Part shown: piece after piece, positions 1-6,078 of the stretch | Position numbering within the stretch: position 1 is the first letter of the stretch | How the letters are laid out: every line of letters begins with the position of its first letter | Assembly (NCBI GenBank): GCA_018623895.1 | Contig: JAAZUY010000019.1 | Span: 1 to 9,369, forward strand | Length of the DNA stretch: 9,369 nt | From: a bacterium | Lineage (GTDB): Bacteria; Bacillota_I; Bacilli_A; Acholeplasmatales; Acholeplasmataceae | Reading direction: 5' to 3' | Notes under the pieces: model-generated | Told to the model about the DNA's origin: nothing | The model's input: only the letters and a program-made list of their open reading frames with translations | Databases searched by the model: none | Translations under genes and position numbers: made by a program

Positions 1-595
1 CAGCTATACTAATCATTTTTAAGTTATGTTCTTTTTTGTATCTTTCAAGATCATTTAATCTTGCCATTGAACCATCATCATTCATTATTTCACAAATGAT
101 ACCTGCAGGGTTCAAATCAGCTAATTTCGCTAAATCAACACTAGCTTCTGTGTGGCCTGCCCTTTTTAACACGCCCCCCTCCTTAGATTTTAAAGGAAAT
201 ACATGTCCTGGTTTTCTTATGTCTTCGCTTTTTGTTTTATCATCTAACAAAGCTTTAATAGTATCTGATCTTTCTCTAGCAGAAATTCCAGTCTTTACAC
301 TTTTTGAATCTACTGAAATAGTAAAATCTGTTCTATAAATATCACTATTTTCCTTTACCATTGAATTAATCCCGAGTCTTTTTAGTCTAGATTCAACCAT
401 AGGAACACAAATTAATCCTCTTGCATGTTTTGCCATAAAATTTATTGCCTGTGGTGTAACTTTTTCCGCTGCCATGACTAAATCACCCTCATTTTCTCTA
501 TCTTCATCATCAACAACAATAATCATATTTCCTTTTCTGATCTCTTCAATAGCCTCTTCAATTGTGTTAAACTTCACCTTATTATTTTTTTGCAT
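1..595 (-). CDS. ribBA: 3,4-dihydroxy-2-butanone 4-phosphate synthase (RibB, or N-terminal half of RibBA), cut by the left window edge
   Basis: The reading frame opens at ATG 595-593 and stays open to the window edge, giving 198 complete codons. The protein makes the four-carbon riboflavin precursor from ribulose 5-phosphate. Visible family signatures are the acidic metal/substrate loop DDEDRENEGDL (residues 29-39) and RAGHTEASVDLAKL (about 145-158, with the conserved His near 148). The last visible residues, MISIA, match the end of the RibB domain. A GTP cyclohydrolase II domain would start just beyond the edge, as in the fused RibBA usual in Bacillota, but it cannot be seen, so plain RibB remains possible. 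The start lies 14 bases inside the end of ribE, with GGAGG at 609-605 nine bases upstream, which suggests translational coupling. It is the third gene of the riboswitch-controlled rib operon. Confidence 0.93.
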   Translation of the reverse strand, partial: MQKNNKVKFNTIEEAIEEIRKGNMIIVVDDEDRENEGDLVMAAEKVTPQAINFMAKHARGLICVPMVESRLKRLGINSMVKENSDIYRTDFTISVDSKSVKTGISARERSDTIKALLDDKTKSEDIRKPGHVFPLKSKEGGVLKRAGHTEASVDLAKLADLNPAGIICEIMNDDGSMARLNDLERYKKEHNLKMISIA

Positions 596-1199
596 TTTTG
601 TCAACCTCCAGATTATAATTCATTACCATTTTTTCAACATATTTAAACATCATGTCAACTTCAACATTCATTATGTCTCCTACTTTTTTAAGCTTCATCG
701 TTGTATGTTCCCATGTGTGTGGTATTATAGAAACTTGAATCATATCTTTCTTATTTTCTGAAATTGTTAGACTTATTCCATCGAGTGTTATTGATCCTTT
801 ATGGACAATATATTTATCTAAATCGTTATATATTCTAATAAAAAATCTATAAGAACCATTTTCTTTAACTATTTTTTCTATTCTTGCTTTCCCATCTATA
901 TGACCTGAGACCATATGACCACCAAGTCTGTCTCCAAGCTTCATAGCTTTTTCAAGATTTACAAATTCACCTACATCAAGACTCTCTAAATTTGAAACTT
1001 TTATAGAATCCGTCATCACATCCACATCAAAAAAATCATTACTTAACTCCTTTGCTGTTAAACATAATCCGTTGACTGCAATAGAATCTCCAACTGAAAC
1101 ATCATCTAGAAAATTTGTTTTTATTCTAAACTTGATAAAATTTGATTTATCTTCTTTTTTTATTATTTGTCCTTTTGCTTGTACTAAACCCGTAAACAT
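582..1199 (-). CDS. ribE: Riboflavin synthase, alpha subunit
   Basis: This 205-residue protein catalyses the last step of riboflavin synthesis, the dismutation of two 6,7-dimethyl-8-ribityllumazines. It shows the invariant N-terminus MFTGLV and the two tandem lumazine-binding repeats. Repeat 1 has SIAVNGLCLT (39-48). Repeat 2 begins around GGHMVSGHIDG (93-103) and has KGSITLDGISLT (134-145) and IIPHTWEHTT (158-167). The C-terminal VNVEVDMMFKYVEKM is also typical, and the length is normal for the family. The gene is called ribE in the Bacillus scheme and ribC in E. coli. Its ATG overlaps the ribD stop in the arrangement TAATG, and AAAGGAG at 1216-1210 serves as ribosome binding site inside the end of ribD. 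The 3' end overlaps ribB(A) by 14 bases. Confidence 0.97.
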   Translation of the reverse strand: MFTGLVQAKGQIIKKEDKSNFIKFRIKTNFLDDVSVGDSIAVNGLCLTAKELSNDFFDVDVMTDSIKVSNLESLDVGEFVNLEKAMKLGDRLGGHMVSGHIDGKARIEKIVKENGSYRFFIRIYNDLDKYIVHKGSITLDGISLTISENKKDMIQVSIIPHTWEHTTMKLKKVGDIMNVEVDMMFKYVEKMVMNYNLEVDKNAKK

Positions 1200-2269
1200 T
1201 ATCCTATATCTCCTTTCACCTTTATATCGTTTTCAATAATCTCAAATTCTGTATTTTTTAGAGTAATCGCATTTGATATTCTATCCACATCAATATTATT
1301 TAATGAATTTATCCCACCAATAAATTTTGATGCTATGTAGACTATAACAGAATTTACTTTTCTTTCTCTGATGAAACTTTCATGAACTTTTCTTCCTCCT
1401 TCAACTAGAACACTTTGAATATTCAATATTGATAATTGTTTAACAACAGAATCTAAATCCAATAAATTATTTTTGGATTCTACAAAAATAATTTTGTTAT
1501 ATCTGTTCTCTATTTTTTTTTGTTTTGATTGCTTCATATTAGCAGTGAAGATGATAGTTGATAATTCATCATTTAATACGTTCGAATCAATCGGAATTCT
1601 TCCATTTGTGTCTAATACAATTCTAGTTGGTTGTTTTTCAAATCCTTCAATATCCCTAACATTTAATCTTGGATTATCTTCTATAATTGTTTGAACACCA
1701 ACTAGTATAGACTGGTATTTAGATCGTTCATTGTGAACATCTAATCGAGATTTTTTAGATGTGATCCATTTTGATTCCCCTTTATCCGTGCTATATTTTC
1801 CGTCTAAAGATAATGCCATTTTTGATGTTATGAAAGGTTTATTATATTTCATAAAAAAATTATAATGTTTATTTAATCTTAAACACTCTTCCTCTAGACA
1901 ACCACATTCAACTGCAATTCCTGAGTCTTTTAATCTTTTTATTCCACTTCCACTTACCTTTGGATTAGGATCAACAGTACCAATTATCACTTTATTTATT
2001 CCTGAATCGATGATTGCATCTGTGCAAGGTGGTGTTTTACCTATATGGTTACATGGTTCTAACGTTACATAAAGAGTTGCCCCATTTAAATTTCCATCAG
2101 ATTTAATTAATGCGTTTATTTCTGCATGGTTAGATCCATAAAGTTCGTGATAACCTTCAGAAATTATAGAGTTATCTTTGACAATAACTGCACCAACTTT
2201 AGGATTAGGATAAACATTTTCTTTGGCATAAGAAGCAATTTCTATTGCTCTTTTCATAAATTTACTCAT
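1199..2269 (-). CDS. ribD: Bifunctional diaminohydroxyphosphoribosylaminopyrimidine deaminase / 5-amino-6-(5-phosphoribosylamino)uracil reductase
   Basis: This 356-residue protein carries out the second and third steps from GTP towards riboflavin. The N-terminal zinc deaminase domain shows PNPKVGAVIV (21-30), the zinc ligand and proton shuttle HAE (His48, Glu50), and the PCNHIGKTPPC motif carrying Cys73 and Cys82. The C-terminal NADPH reductase domain (about 145-356) shows KPFITSKMALSLDGK, SKWITS and VLVEGGRKVHESF. Length is normal. The start at 2269 is supported by GGGAG at 2278-2274; Met5 is an alternative with no better site. The gene is first in the rib operon, directly behind the FMN riboswitch, and its stop overlaps the ribE start by one base. 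Expression should fall when FMN is plentiful. Confidence 0.97.
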   Translation of the reverse strand: MSKFMKRAIEIASYAKENVYPNPKVGAVIVKDNSIISEGYHELYGSNHAEINALIKSDGNLNGATLYVTLEPCNHIGKTPPCTDAIIDSGINKVIIGTVDPNPKVSGSGIKRLKDSGIAVECGCLEEECLRLNKHYNFFMKYNKPFITSKMALSLDGKYSTDKGESKWITSKKSRLDVHNERSKYQSILVGVQTIIEDNPRLNVRDIEGFEKQPTRIVLDTNGRIPIDSNVLNDELSTIIFTANMKQSKQKKIENRYNKIIFVESKNNLLDLDSVVKQLSILNIQSVLVEGGRKVHESFIRERKVNSVIVYIASKFIGGINSLNNIDVDRISNAITLKNTEFEIIENDIKVKGDIG

Positions 2270-2281
2270 AATACTCCCAAT

Positions 2282-2304
2282 AAAAAAACCCTTATACAGG
2301 GCAA
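2282..2304 (-). terminator. Switch terminator of the FMN riboswitch (expression platform)
   Basis: On the minus strand CCCT (2301-2298) can pair with AGGG (2292-2289) around a five-base GTATA loop, followed by seven U (2288-2282). The stem is short (4 bp, plus a possible G-U), so it would be a weak intrinsic terminator. Its 5' arm is also part of TGCCCTG (2303-2297), which is fully complementary to CAGGGCA (2417-2411) inside the aptamer. That gives two mutually exclusive folds. The ribD ribosome binding site lies only a few bases past the U run, so control of translation cannot be ruled out. Confidence 0.6.
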
Positions 2305-2314
2305 CAAAAAAAGA

Positions 2315-2423
2315 TAACTTCTTTCATCCAGACTATACTGTCGGTAATGGAATCTAACCATTTCCTGCAAATTTGCTCGCGGACTATACCGCCGATCGGG
2401 AATTTCACCCTGCCCTGAAGTTA
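2315..2423 (-). promoter_or_regulatory. FMN riboswitch (RFN element) aptamer
   Basis: Read on the minus strand, the segment carries the highly conserved RFN core: AGGGCAGGGTGAAATTCCCG, then ATCGGCGGTATAGTCCGCGAGC, then GGTTAGATTCCATTACCGAC and AGTATAGTCTGGATGAAAGAAG (each given as a partial block). The closing P1 helix can be drawn with seven pairs, TAACTTC (2423-2417) with GAAGTTA (2321-2315). The element lies between the rib promoter and ribD, its standard place in Bacillota. It binds FMN and should turn the rib operon down when FMN is abundant. Confidence 0.97.
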
Positions 2424-2428
2424 AGTAA

Positions 2429-2437
2429 ATTATAGCA
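2429..2437 (-). promoter_or_regulatory. Promoter of the rib operon (extended -10)
   Basis: TGCTATAAT on the minus strand (2437-2429) is a perfect extended -10 element (TGnTATAAT). No good -35 is present; the nearest is TTCGTA at 2459-2454 with a 19-base spacer. The predicted transcription start lies near 2422, at the first bases of the riboswitch P1 helix, so the leader would have almost nothing upstream of the aptamer. The start point is inferred from spacing. Confidence 0.75.
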
Positions 2438-2543
2438 TAGTTTATTTTTTTAATACGAACTAAACTAAACTTTGTGAGATTATGAAAATGAATTACTATA
2501 TGTGCTTTTAGCAAGAAAAATTACCAAACACGCAAAAGAAACA

Positions 2544-2552
2544 TGTTATAAT
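2544..2552 (+). promoter_or_regulatory. Promoter of the methyltransferase-crtP operon (extended -10)
   Basis: TGTTATAAT at 2544-2552 is a perfect extended -10. No clear -35 lies 16-18 bases upstream; TTACCA at 2521-2526 is 20 bases away, which is too far. The expected start is near 2559, leaving a leader of about 12 bases. Ribosome binding site AGGTGAT (2562-2568) sits just before the ATG at 2571. The promoter diverges from the rib promoter, with about 107 bases between the two -10 elements, and I see no other conserved signal between them. Confidence 0.7.
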
Positions 2553-2570
2553 GTTTTTAATAGGTGATAA

Positions 2571-3146
2571 ATGCTATCTGTTTTTTTCAAGGATTCAATT
2601 CCTTTTTATGCTTTTTATCTAATTACAATCTTTTGGATTTTAGAGTTTATATACTTTCCTTCAAAAAATAAAAGCTCAAAGAAGATTGAAAAAAAAACAT
2701 TTTTTAGAATACTATTTTCTATTCTTTTTACAATTTTTATGAATATAATTATGTTATTATCTTTTGATTTTTTCTACAACCCTCTGTATTTGCAAATTAT
2801 ATCATTAATATTGTACTTTTTTGGATTATGTTTGCGTTTATCATCACTTTTTTTCTTGGGATCAAATTTTTCAAGAAATTTATCTATTAATGAAAATCAG
2901 AAATTGGTTTCAAACGGTCCATTTAGATATCTTAGACATCCCTCTTATTTGGGTCTATATATGCTAACTATTTGTGTTCCGCTTTTCTTTGGAAATCTTA
3001 TTTTATTTATATTTGCACTAGTTTACATGTTCTATGCTATAAAAAAAAGGATCGAAATAGAGGAAATGCTCCTCGAAAAAATGTTTGGTCATGAATATAT
3101 CGTATGGAAGAAAAAAAGATTTATTTTCATTCCATTTATTTACTAA
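2571..3146 (+). CDS. Integral membrane methyltransferase, isoprenylcysteine carboxyl methyltransferase (ICMT/PEMT) family
   Basis: This 191-residue protein is mostly hydrophobic, with likely membrane segments near residues 10-29, 45-65, 72-96 and 129-157. The C-terminal half carries the SAM-binding signature of the ICMT/PEMT family: NGPFRYLRHPSYLG (115-128, with Arg122-His123-Pro124) and the later RIEIEEMLLEKMFGHEY (160-176, with Glu164-Glu165). Members methylate carboxyl groups of prenylated cysteines, phospholipid amines or other lipid-like substrates at the membrane. The substrate here is not shown by sequence. Only 12 bases separate it from the CrtP-like gene, whose ribosome binding site overlaps this stop codon, so the two are almost surely cotranscribed. 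An isoprenoid substrate, perhaps a carotenoid carboxylate made by the neighbours, is a reasonable inference. Confidence 0.85.
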   Translation: MLSVFFKDSIPFYAFYLITIFWILEFIYFPSKNKSSKKIEKKTFFRILFSILFTIFMNIIMLLSFDFFYNPLYLQIISLILYFFGLCLRLSSLFFLGSNFSRNLSINENQKLVSNGPFRYLRHPSYLGLYMLTICVPLFFGNLILFIFALVYMFYAIKKRIEIEEMLLEKMFGHEYIVWKKKRFIFIPFIY

Positions 3147-3158
3147 GGAGATAATCTA

Positions 3159-4643
3159 ATGAAAAAAATTACAATCATTGGTGGAGGGCTTGGAGGAATG
3201 AGTGCTGCTATTTCTCTTGCCAAAAATAAAGATTTTATGATTACTCTGATTGAAAAAAATAATCATTTAGGAGGAAAACTAAATGTAAAGAAAATGGATG
3301 GATTTACATTTGATTTAGGTCCATCTATATTTACTATGCCTCATTATTTTGATAAACTTTTTAGCATACATAATAAGAATAGAAAAGATTATTTTGAGCT
3401 AGTTCCAGTAAGTCCACATTGGAGGAATTTTTTTGAAGATGGCAAAATTATTGATCTGAAAGATTCTTTGGAAAAAATGAAAAACGAAAAATCCATTTCT
3501 AGAAAAGATTTTGAAGAATTAAAAAAGTTTTATACATATTCTGAAAAACTATACACTTTTACAAACGAGGTATTGTTTAAAAATCAATCTGAAAACTTCA
3601 TACAGACAATGCAACACTATCCTATCCATAAAATTATTCCTGATAGTGATTATTTTAAAACTATGGATGAGGGAATCAAACAATATATAAGTAACCCCTA
3701 TTTAATTGATATACTAAATTATTTCATAAAATATGTGGGATCAAGCCCCTTTGATTCTCCTGCAGTTTTAAACCTTCTACCTTTCATTCAATGGAAATTT
3801 GGTCTTTGGTATGTAAAAGGTGGTATGTTTGAAGCTTCTAAAGGCCTAACTAAATTAATTGAAGAACTTCCAAATATAAAAGTAGTCCTGGAATCTGAAG
3901 TAGATAGTGTCAATTATATTAAAAAAGAGATTAAGTCTGTTTTTCTTAAAGATAAAACTGAAATTCTTACAGATATTTTAGTTTCTAATATGGAAGCAAT
4001 ACCCTTTTACAAATATATATTAAAATTAAAAGAAAAAAAGTATAAACGATTACTAAAATATGGGCCAGCTTGTTCTGGTTTTGCACTTCATCTTGGGGTT
4101 AAAAAAATATATCCTCAGCTAGCTCATCATAATTTCTTTTTTTCAAAAGATTTAAGAAAAAACTTTGAATGTATTTTTCACAATCATGAATTACATGATG
4201 ATCCAACTATATACTTAGTTGCCCCTATGAAAACTGATCCAAATCAAGGTCCTGATGGCCATGAAATTATCAAGATATTACCACATATATCTGTTATTGA
4301 TCCAAAAAAACCCTTTACTTCTGAAGAATATAATAATTTTGAAAATTACATTTTAGATAAATTAGAAAGAATGGGTCTAAAAGACCTTAGAAAAAATATA
4401 GTTTCACGAGAACTTTGGACTCCTGAGAAAATTCAACAAACATATTATTCTAATCAAGGATCAATATATGGTGTTGAAGCAAACCGCAAAAAAAATCTGG
4501 GTTTTAAAATCCCTAAAAAGTCTCACCTGTTCAATAACTTGTTTTTTGTTGGAGGAACAACTAATCCCGGAGGTGGAATGCCCATGGTTGTATTATCAGG
4601 ACAACAAGTTGCAGAACAAATTATAAAAAAGTTAAATAAATAA
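3159..4643 (+). CDS. crtP: CrtP-like C30 carotenoid oxygenase (4,4'-diaponeurosporene oxygenase type), CrtI/phytoene desaturase superfamily
   Basis: This 494-residue FAD-dependent oxidoreductase has the N-terminal dinucleotide fold TIIGGGLGGMSAAI (5-18), an acidic ribose-binding residue in LIEKNNHLGGK, and a C-terminal FAD motif FFVGGTTNPGGGMPMVVLSG (462-481). Staphylococcal CrtP oxidises the terminal methyl group of diaponeurosporene to an aldehyde. From memory this protein follows CrtP rather than the desaturase CrtN at several places: FDLGPSIFTMP, PHWRNFF, FIKYVGSS, QLAHHNFFF, DDPTIYLV, IKILPHI, LWTPEKI and IYGVEANRKKNLGF. Length agrees. AAGGAG (3145-3150), overlapping the previous stop, fixes the start. 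It is second in a two-gene operon and ends five bases from the convergent aldehyde dehydrogenase. A desaturase or a combined activity cannot be excluded without a tree. No crtM or crtN is in the window. Confidence 0.85.
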   Translation: MKKITIIGGGLGGMSAAISLAKNKDFMITLIEKNNHLGGKLNVKKMDGFTFDLGPSIFTMPHYFDKLFSIHNKNRKDYFELVPVSPHWRNFFEDGKIIDLKDSLEKMKNEKSISRKDFEELKKFYTYSEKLYTFTNEVLFKNQSENFIQTMQHYPIHKIIPDSDYFKTMDEGIKQYISNPYLIDILNYFIKYVGSSPFDSPAVLNLLPFIQWKFGLWYVKGGMFEASKGLTKLIEELPNIKVVLESEVDSVNYIKKEIKSVFLKDKTEILTDILVSNMEAIPFYKYILKLKEKKYKRLLKYGPACSGFALHLGVKKIYPQLAHHNFFFSKDLRKNFECIFHNHELHDDPTIYLVAPMKTDPNQGPDGHEIIKILPHISVIDPKKPFTSEEYNNFENYILDKLERMGLKDLRKNIVSRELWTPEKIQQTYYSNQGSIYGVEANRKKNLGFKIPKKSHLFNNLFFVGGTTNPGGGMPMVVLSGQQVAEQIIKKLNK

Positions 4644-4648
4644 TAAAT

Positions 4649-5983
4649 TTACTTGAATAATTTTTTTAGAAGATTTAATTTTTTCTTATTATATGGAGGA
4701 TATACTGAAATATCTATTTTTGATGAACTGTGCATTACAGCTCTCAAATGAGAAAAAGTATTGAAAGAATATTTTCCATTATATCTTCCAATTCCGCTTT
4801 CACCAACTCCACCAAAAGGAAGATCTAAATTCGTAATTTGAAGAAGAGTGTTATTAATTGCAGCTCCACCAAATGATAATTTACTCATAACATATTTTAT
4901 ATTTTTTTTACTTTCAGAAAATATATAAAATGCTAGTGGTTTGCTTTTTTTACTTAAATAATCTACTACATCTTCTAATTTTTCAAATGATGAGACAGGT
5001 AGTATCGGACCAAAAATTTCTTCATTCATCAATCTGTCGTTTTCACTTGCATCAATAATTACTTGAAGACCAGCATTATCATTATTCTTTTTCCCATCGA
5101 TTAAAAATTTAGAATCTTTTACTAATTCTGATAATCTTTTTTCTTTATCTTTGTTTATGATTTTTGAACTTATTTGATTCTTAAATTTTGTTGAGTAAAT
5201 TTCTTTTAATCTTTTGTAAAACTTATCAATTATTTTCTTTGAAACAAAGACATAGTCTGGAGAAACGCAGGTTTGTCCTGAATTAAGTAGTTTGCCTCGT
5301 AAAATTCTTTTAATTGAAACGTCAATATTTGCTGTTTCATCAACAATTACTGGAGATTTCCCCCCCAATTCAAGTGTAACTGGAATAAGATTTTCAGCTG
5401 CTTTTTTATAGATAATATGCCCTACTTTTGTTGAACCGGTGAAAAAAATGTGATCTATTTTTGATTCTAAAATCTTATTAAAGGTTTCAGGACCTCCAAT
5501 TTCAACTTTTATATATTTTGGGTCAAATGATTCCTCAATAATTTTTTTAATAATTATCCCTGTATTTTTTGCTAATTCACTGGGTTTGATTGTGATAACA
5601 TTCCCTGCTGCTATCGCACCAATAAGAGGCACAATTACTAATTGAAAAGGATAATTATACGGACCTACAATAAGAACTCTCCCTAAAGGAACTTTCTCGA
5701 TTTTTGAATGTGAATAAAAGTGAAATAAAGGTGTTTTGACTTTTGTTGGTTTCATCCAAGAACGTAATCTTTTTAAAGTATGATTTAAGGCATATATAAC
5801 GTATCCAAACTCAGACTGATAAGATTCAAATTCAGTCTTATTTAAATCTTTTTTTAATGCTCCTATGATTTCTTTTTCAAAAATTAAAAGTTGCTTTTTT
5901 ATTTTTTTCAATGCATTTATTCTAAATTCATAACTTAATGTAGAACCTTCATAAAAATAATTTTGTTGATTATTTATTTTCAT
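4649..5983 (-). CDS. aldH: Aldehyde dehydrogenase, class 3/AldH type, probable carotenoid-aldehyde dehydrogenase
   Basis: This 444-residue protein is a complete NAD(P)-dependent aldehyde dehydrogenase. Visible are GPYNYPFQL with Asn110, the cofactor Lys133 in TIKPSE, FTGSTKVG (181-188), the general base Glu205 in LELGGKSP, the nucleophile Cys239 in NSGQTCVSPD, EEIFGPILPV, and the C-terminal PFGGVGESGIGRYNGK. The ending SVYPPYNKKK and the short length fit the class 3 group that holds fatty-aldehyde enzymes and staphylococcal AldH, which oxidises 4,4'-diaponeurosporen-4-al to the acid in staphyloxanthin synthesis. The convergent CrtP-like gene five bases away makes a carotenoid aldehyde the most likely substrate, though a general lipid aldehyde role is possible. 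TAAGGAGC (5998-5991), eight bases upstream, supports the ATG at 5983. The gene is monocistronic, behind the nqr terminator. Confidence 0.9.
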   Translation of the reverse strand: MKINNQQNYFYEGSTLSYEFRINALKKIKKQLLIFEKEIIGALKKDLNKTEFESYQSEFGYVIYALNHTLKRLRSWMKPTKVKTPLFHFYSHSKIEKVPLGRVLIVGPYNYPFQLVIVPLIGAIAAGNVITIKPSELAKNTGIIIKKIIEESFDPKYIKVEIGGPETFNKILESKIDHIFFTGSTKVGHIIYKKAAENLIPVTLELGGKSPVIVDETANIDVSIKRILRGKLLNSGQTCVSPDYVFVSKKIIDKFYKRLKEIYSTKFKNQISSKIINKDKEKRLSELVKDSKFLIDGKKNNDNAGLQVIIDASENDRLMNEEIFGPILPVSSFEKLEDVVDYLSKKSKPLAFYIFSESKKNIKYVMSKLSFGGAAINNTLLQITNLDLPFGGVGESGIGRYNGKYSFNTFSHLRAVMHSSSKIDISVYPPYNKKKLNLLKKLFK

Positions 5984-6003
5984 TTACTATGCTCCTTATT
6001 GTA

Positions 6004-6015
6004 ATGATATATCAT
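6004..6015. promoter_or_regulatory. 12-bp perfect palindrome in the aldH leader, possible operator
   Basis: ATGATATATCAT is a perfect inverted repeat placed between the putative aldH -10 element (6028-6023) and the ribosome binding site (5998-5991), at or just after the expected transcription start. The half-site ATATCAT occurs again at 6026-6032, overlapping the -10. The position suits a repressor site, but the tract is very AT-rich and such palindromes can arise by chance. No regulator gene lies nearby. Confidence 0.3.
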
Positions 6016-6022
6016 ATTTATA

Positions 6023-6028
6023 ATTATA
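6023..6028 (-). promoter_or_regulatory. Putative -10 element of the aldH promoter
   Basis: TATAAT on the minus strand (6028-6023) lies about 25 bases before the aldH ribosome binding site and downstream of the nqr terminator, so aldH needs its own promoter here. No recognisable -35 is present at the usual distance and no TGn extension, so the call rests on the -10 match and on position in an AT-rich stretch. Confidence 0.45.
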
Positions 6029-6051
6029 TCATTTATAAATTTTAATACCTT

Positions 6052-6078
6052 AAAAAAAAAGCATTCATGGAATGCTTT
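6052..6078 (-). terminator. Intrinsic terminator of the nqr operon
   Basis: On the minus strand AAAGCATTC (6078-6070) pairs perfectly with GAATGCTTT (6066-6058) around the loop CAT, and an unbroken run of nine T (6060-6052) follows, partly within the 3' arm. The nqrF stop codon TAA (6079-6077) overlaps the foot of the stem. It separates the nqr operon from aldH on the same strand. Confidence 0.93.

Noticed and set aside
597..605. TTGACA-like sequence just before the ribB(A) start, as a possible internal promoter -35
   Set aside because: It lies between the GGAGG site and the ATG, and no -10 follows at a position that would leave a leader for the gene.
36..761. Plus-strand open frames of about 95-100 codons at 36-338 and 474-761
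   Set aside because: They lie antisense to well-supported ribB(A) and ribE, and their low-complexity Ser/Ile/Phe-rich products are typical shadows of AT-rich genes.
2266..2514. 82-codon open frame on the minus strand across the riboswitch
   Set aside because: It is made of RFN aptamer, expression platform and promoter sequence; the RNA conservation explains it, and it has no protein-family features.
3159..4643. Assignment as 4,4'-diapophytoene desaturase (CrtN)
   Set aside because: Several blocks (QLAHHNFFF, DDPTIYLV, IYGVEANRKKN) agree with CrtP as I remember it and not with CrtN; a tree would settle this.
4644..4700. Possible bidirectional terminator between crtP and aldH, based on several T runs
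   Set aside because: The T runs belong to AT-rich coding sequence and no stable stem precedes them on either strand.
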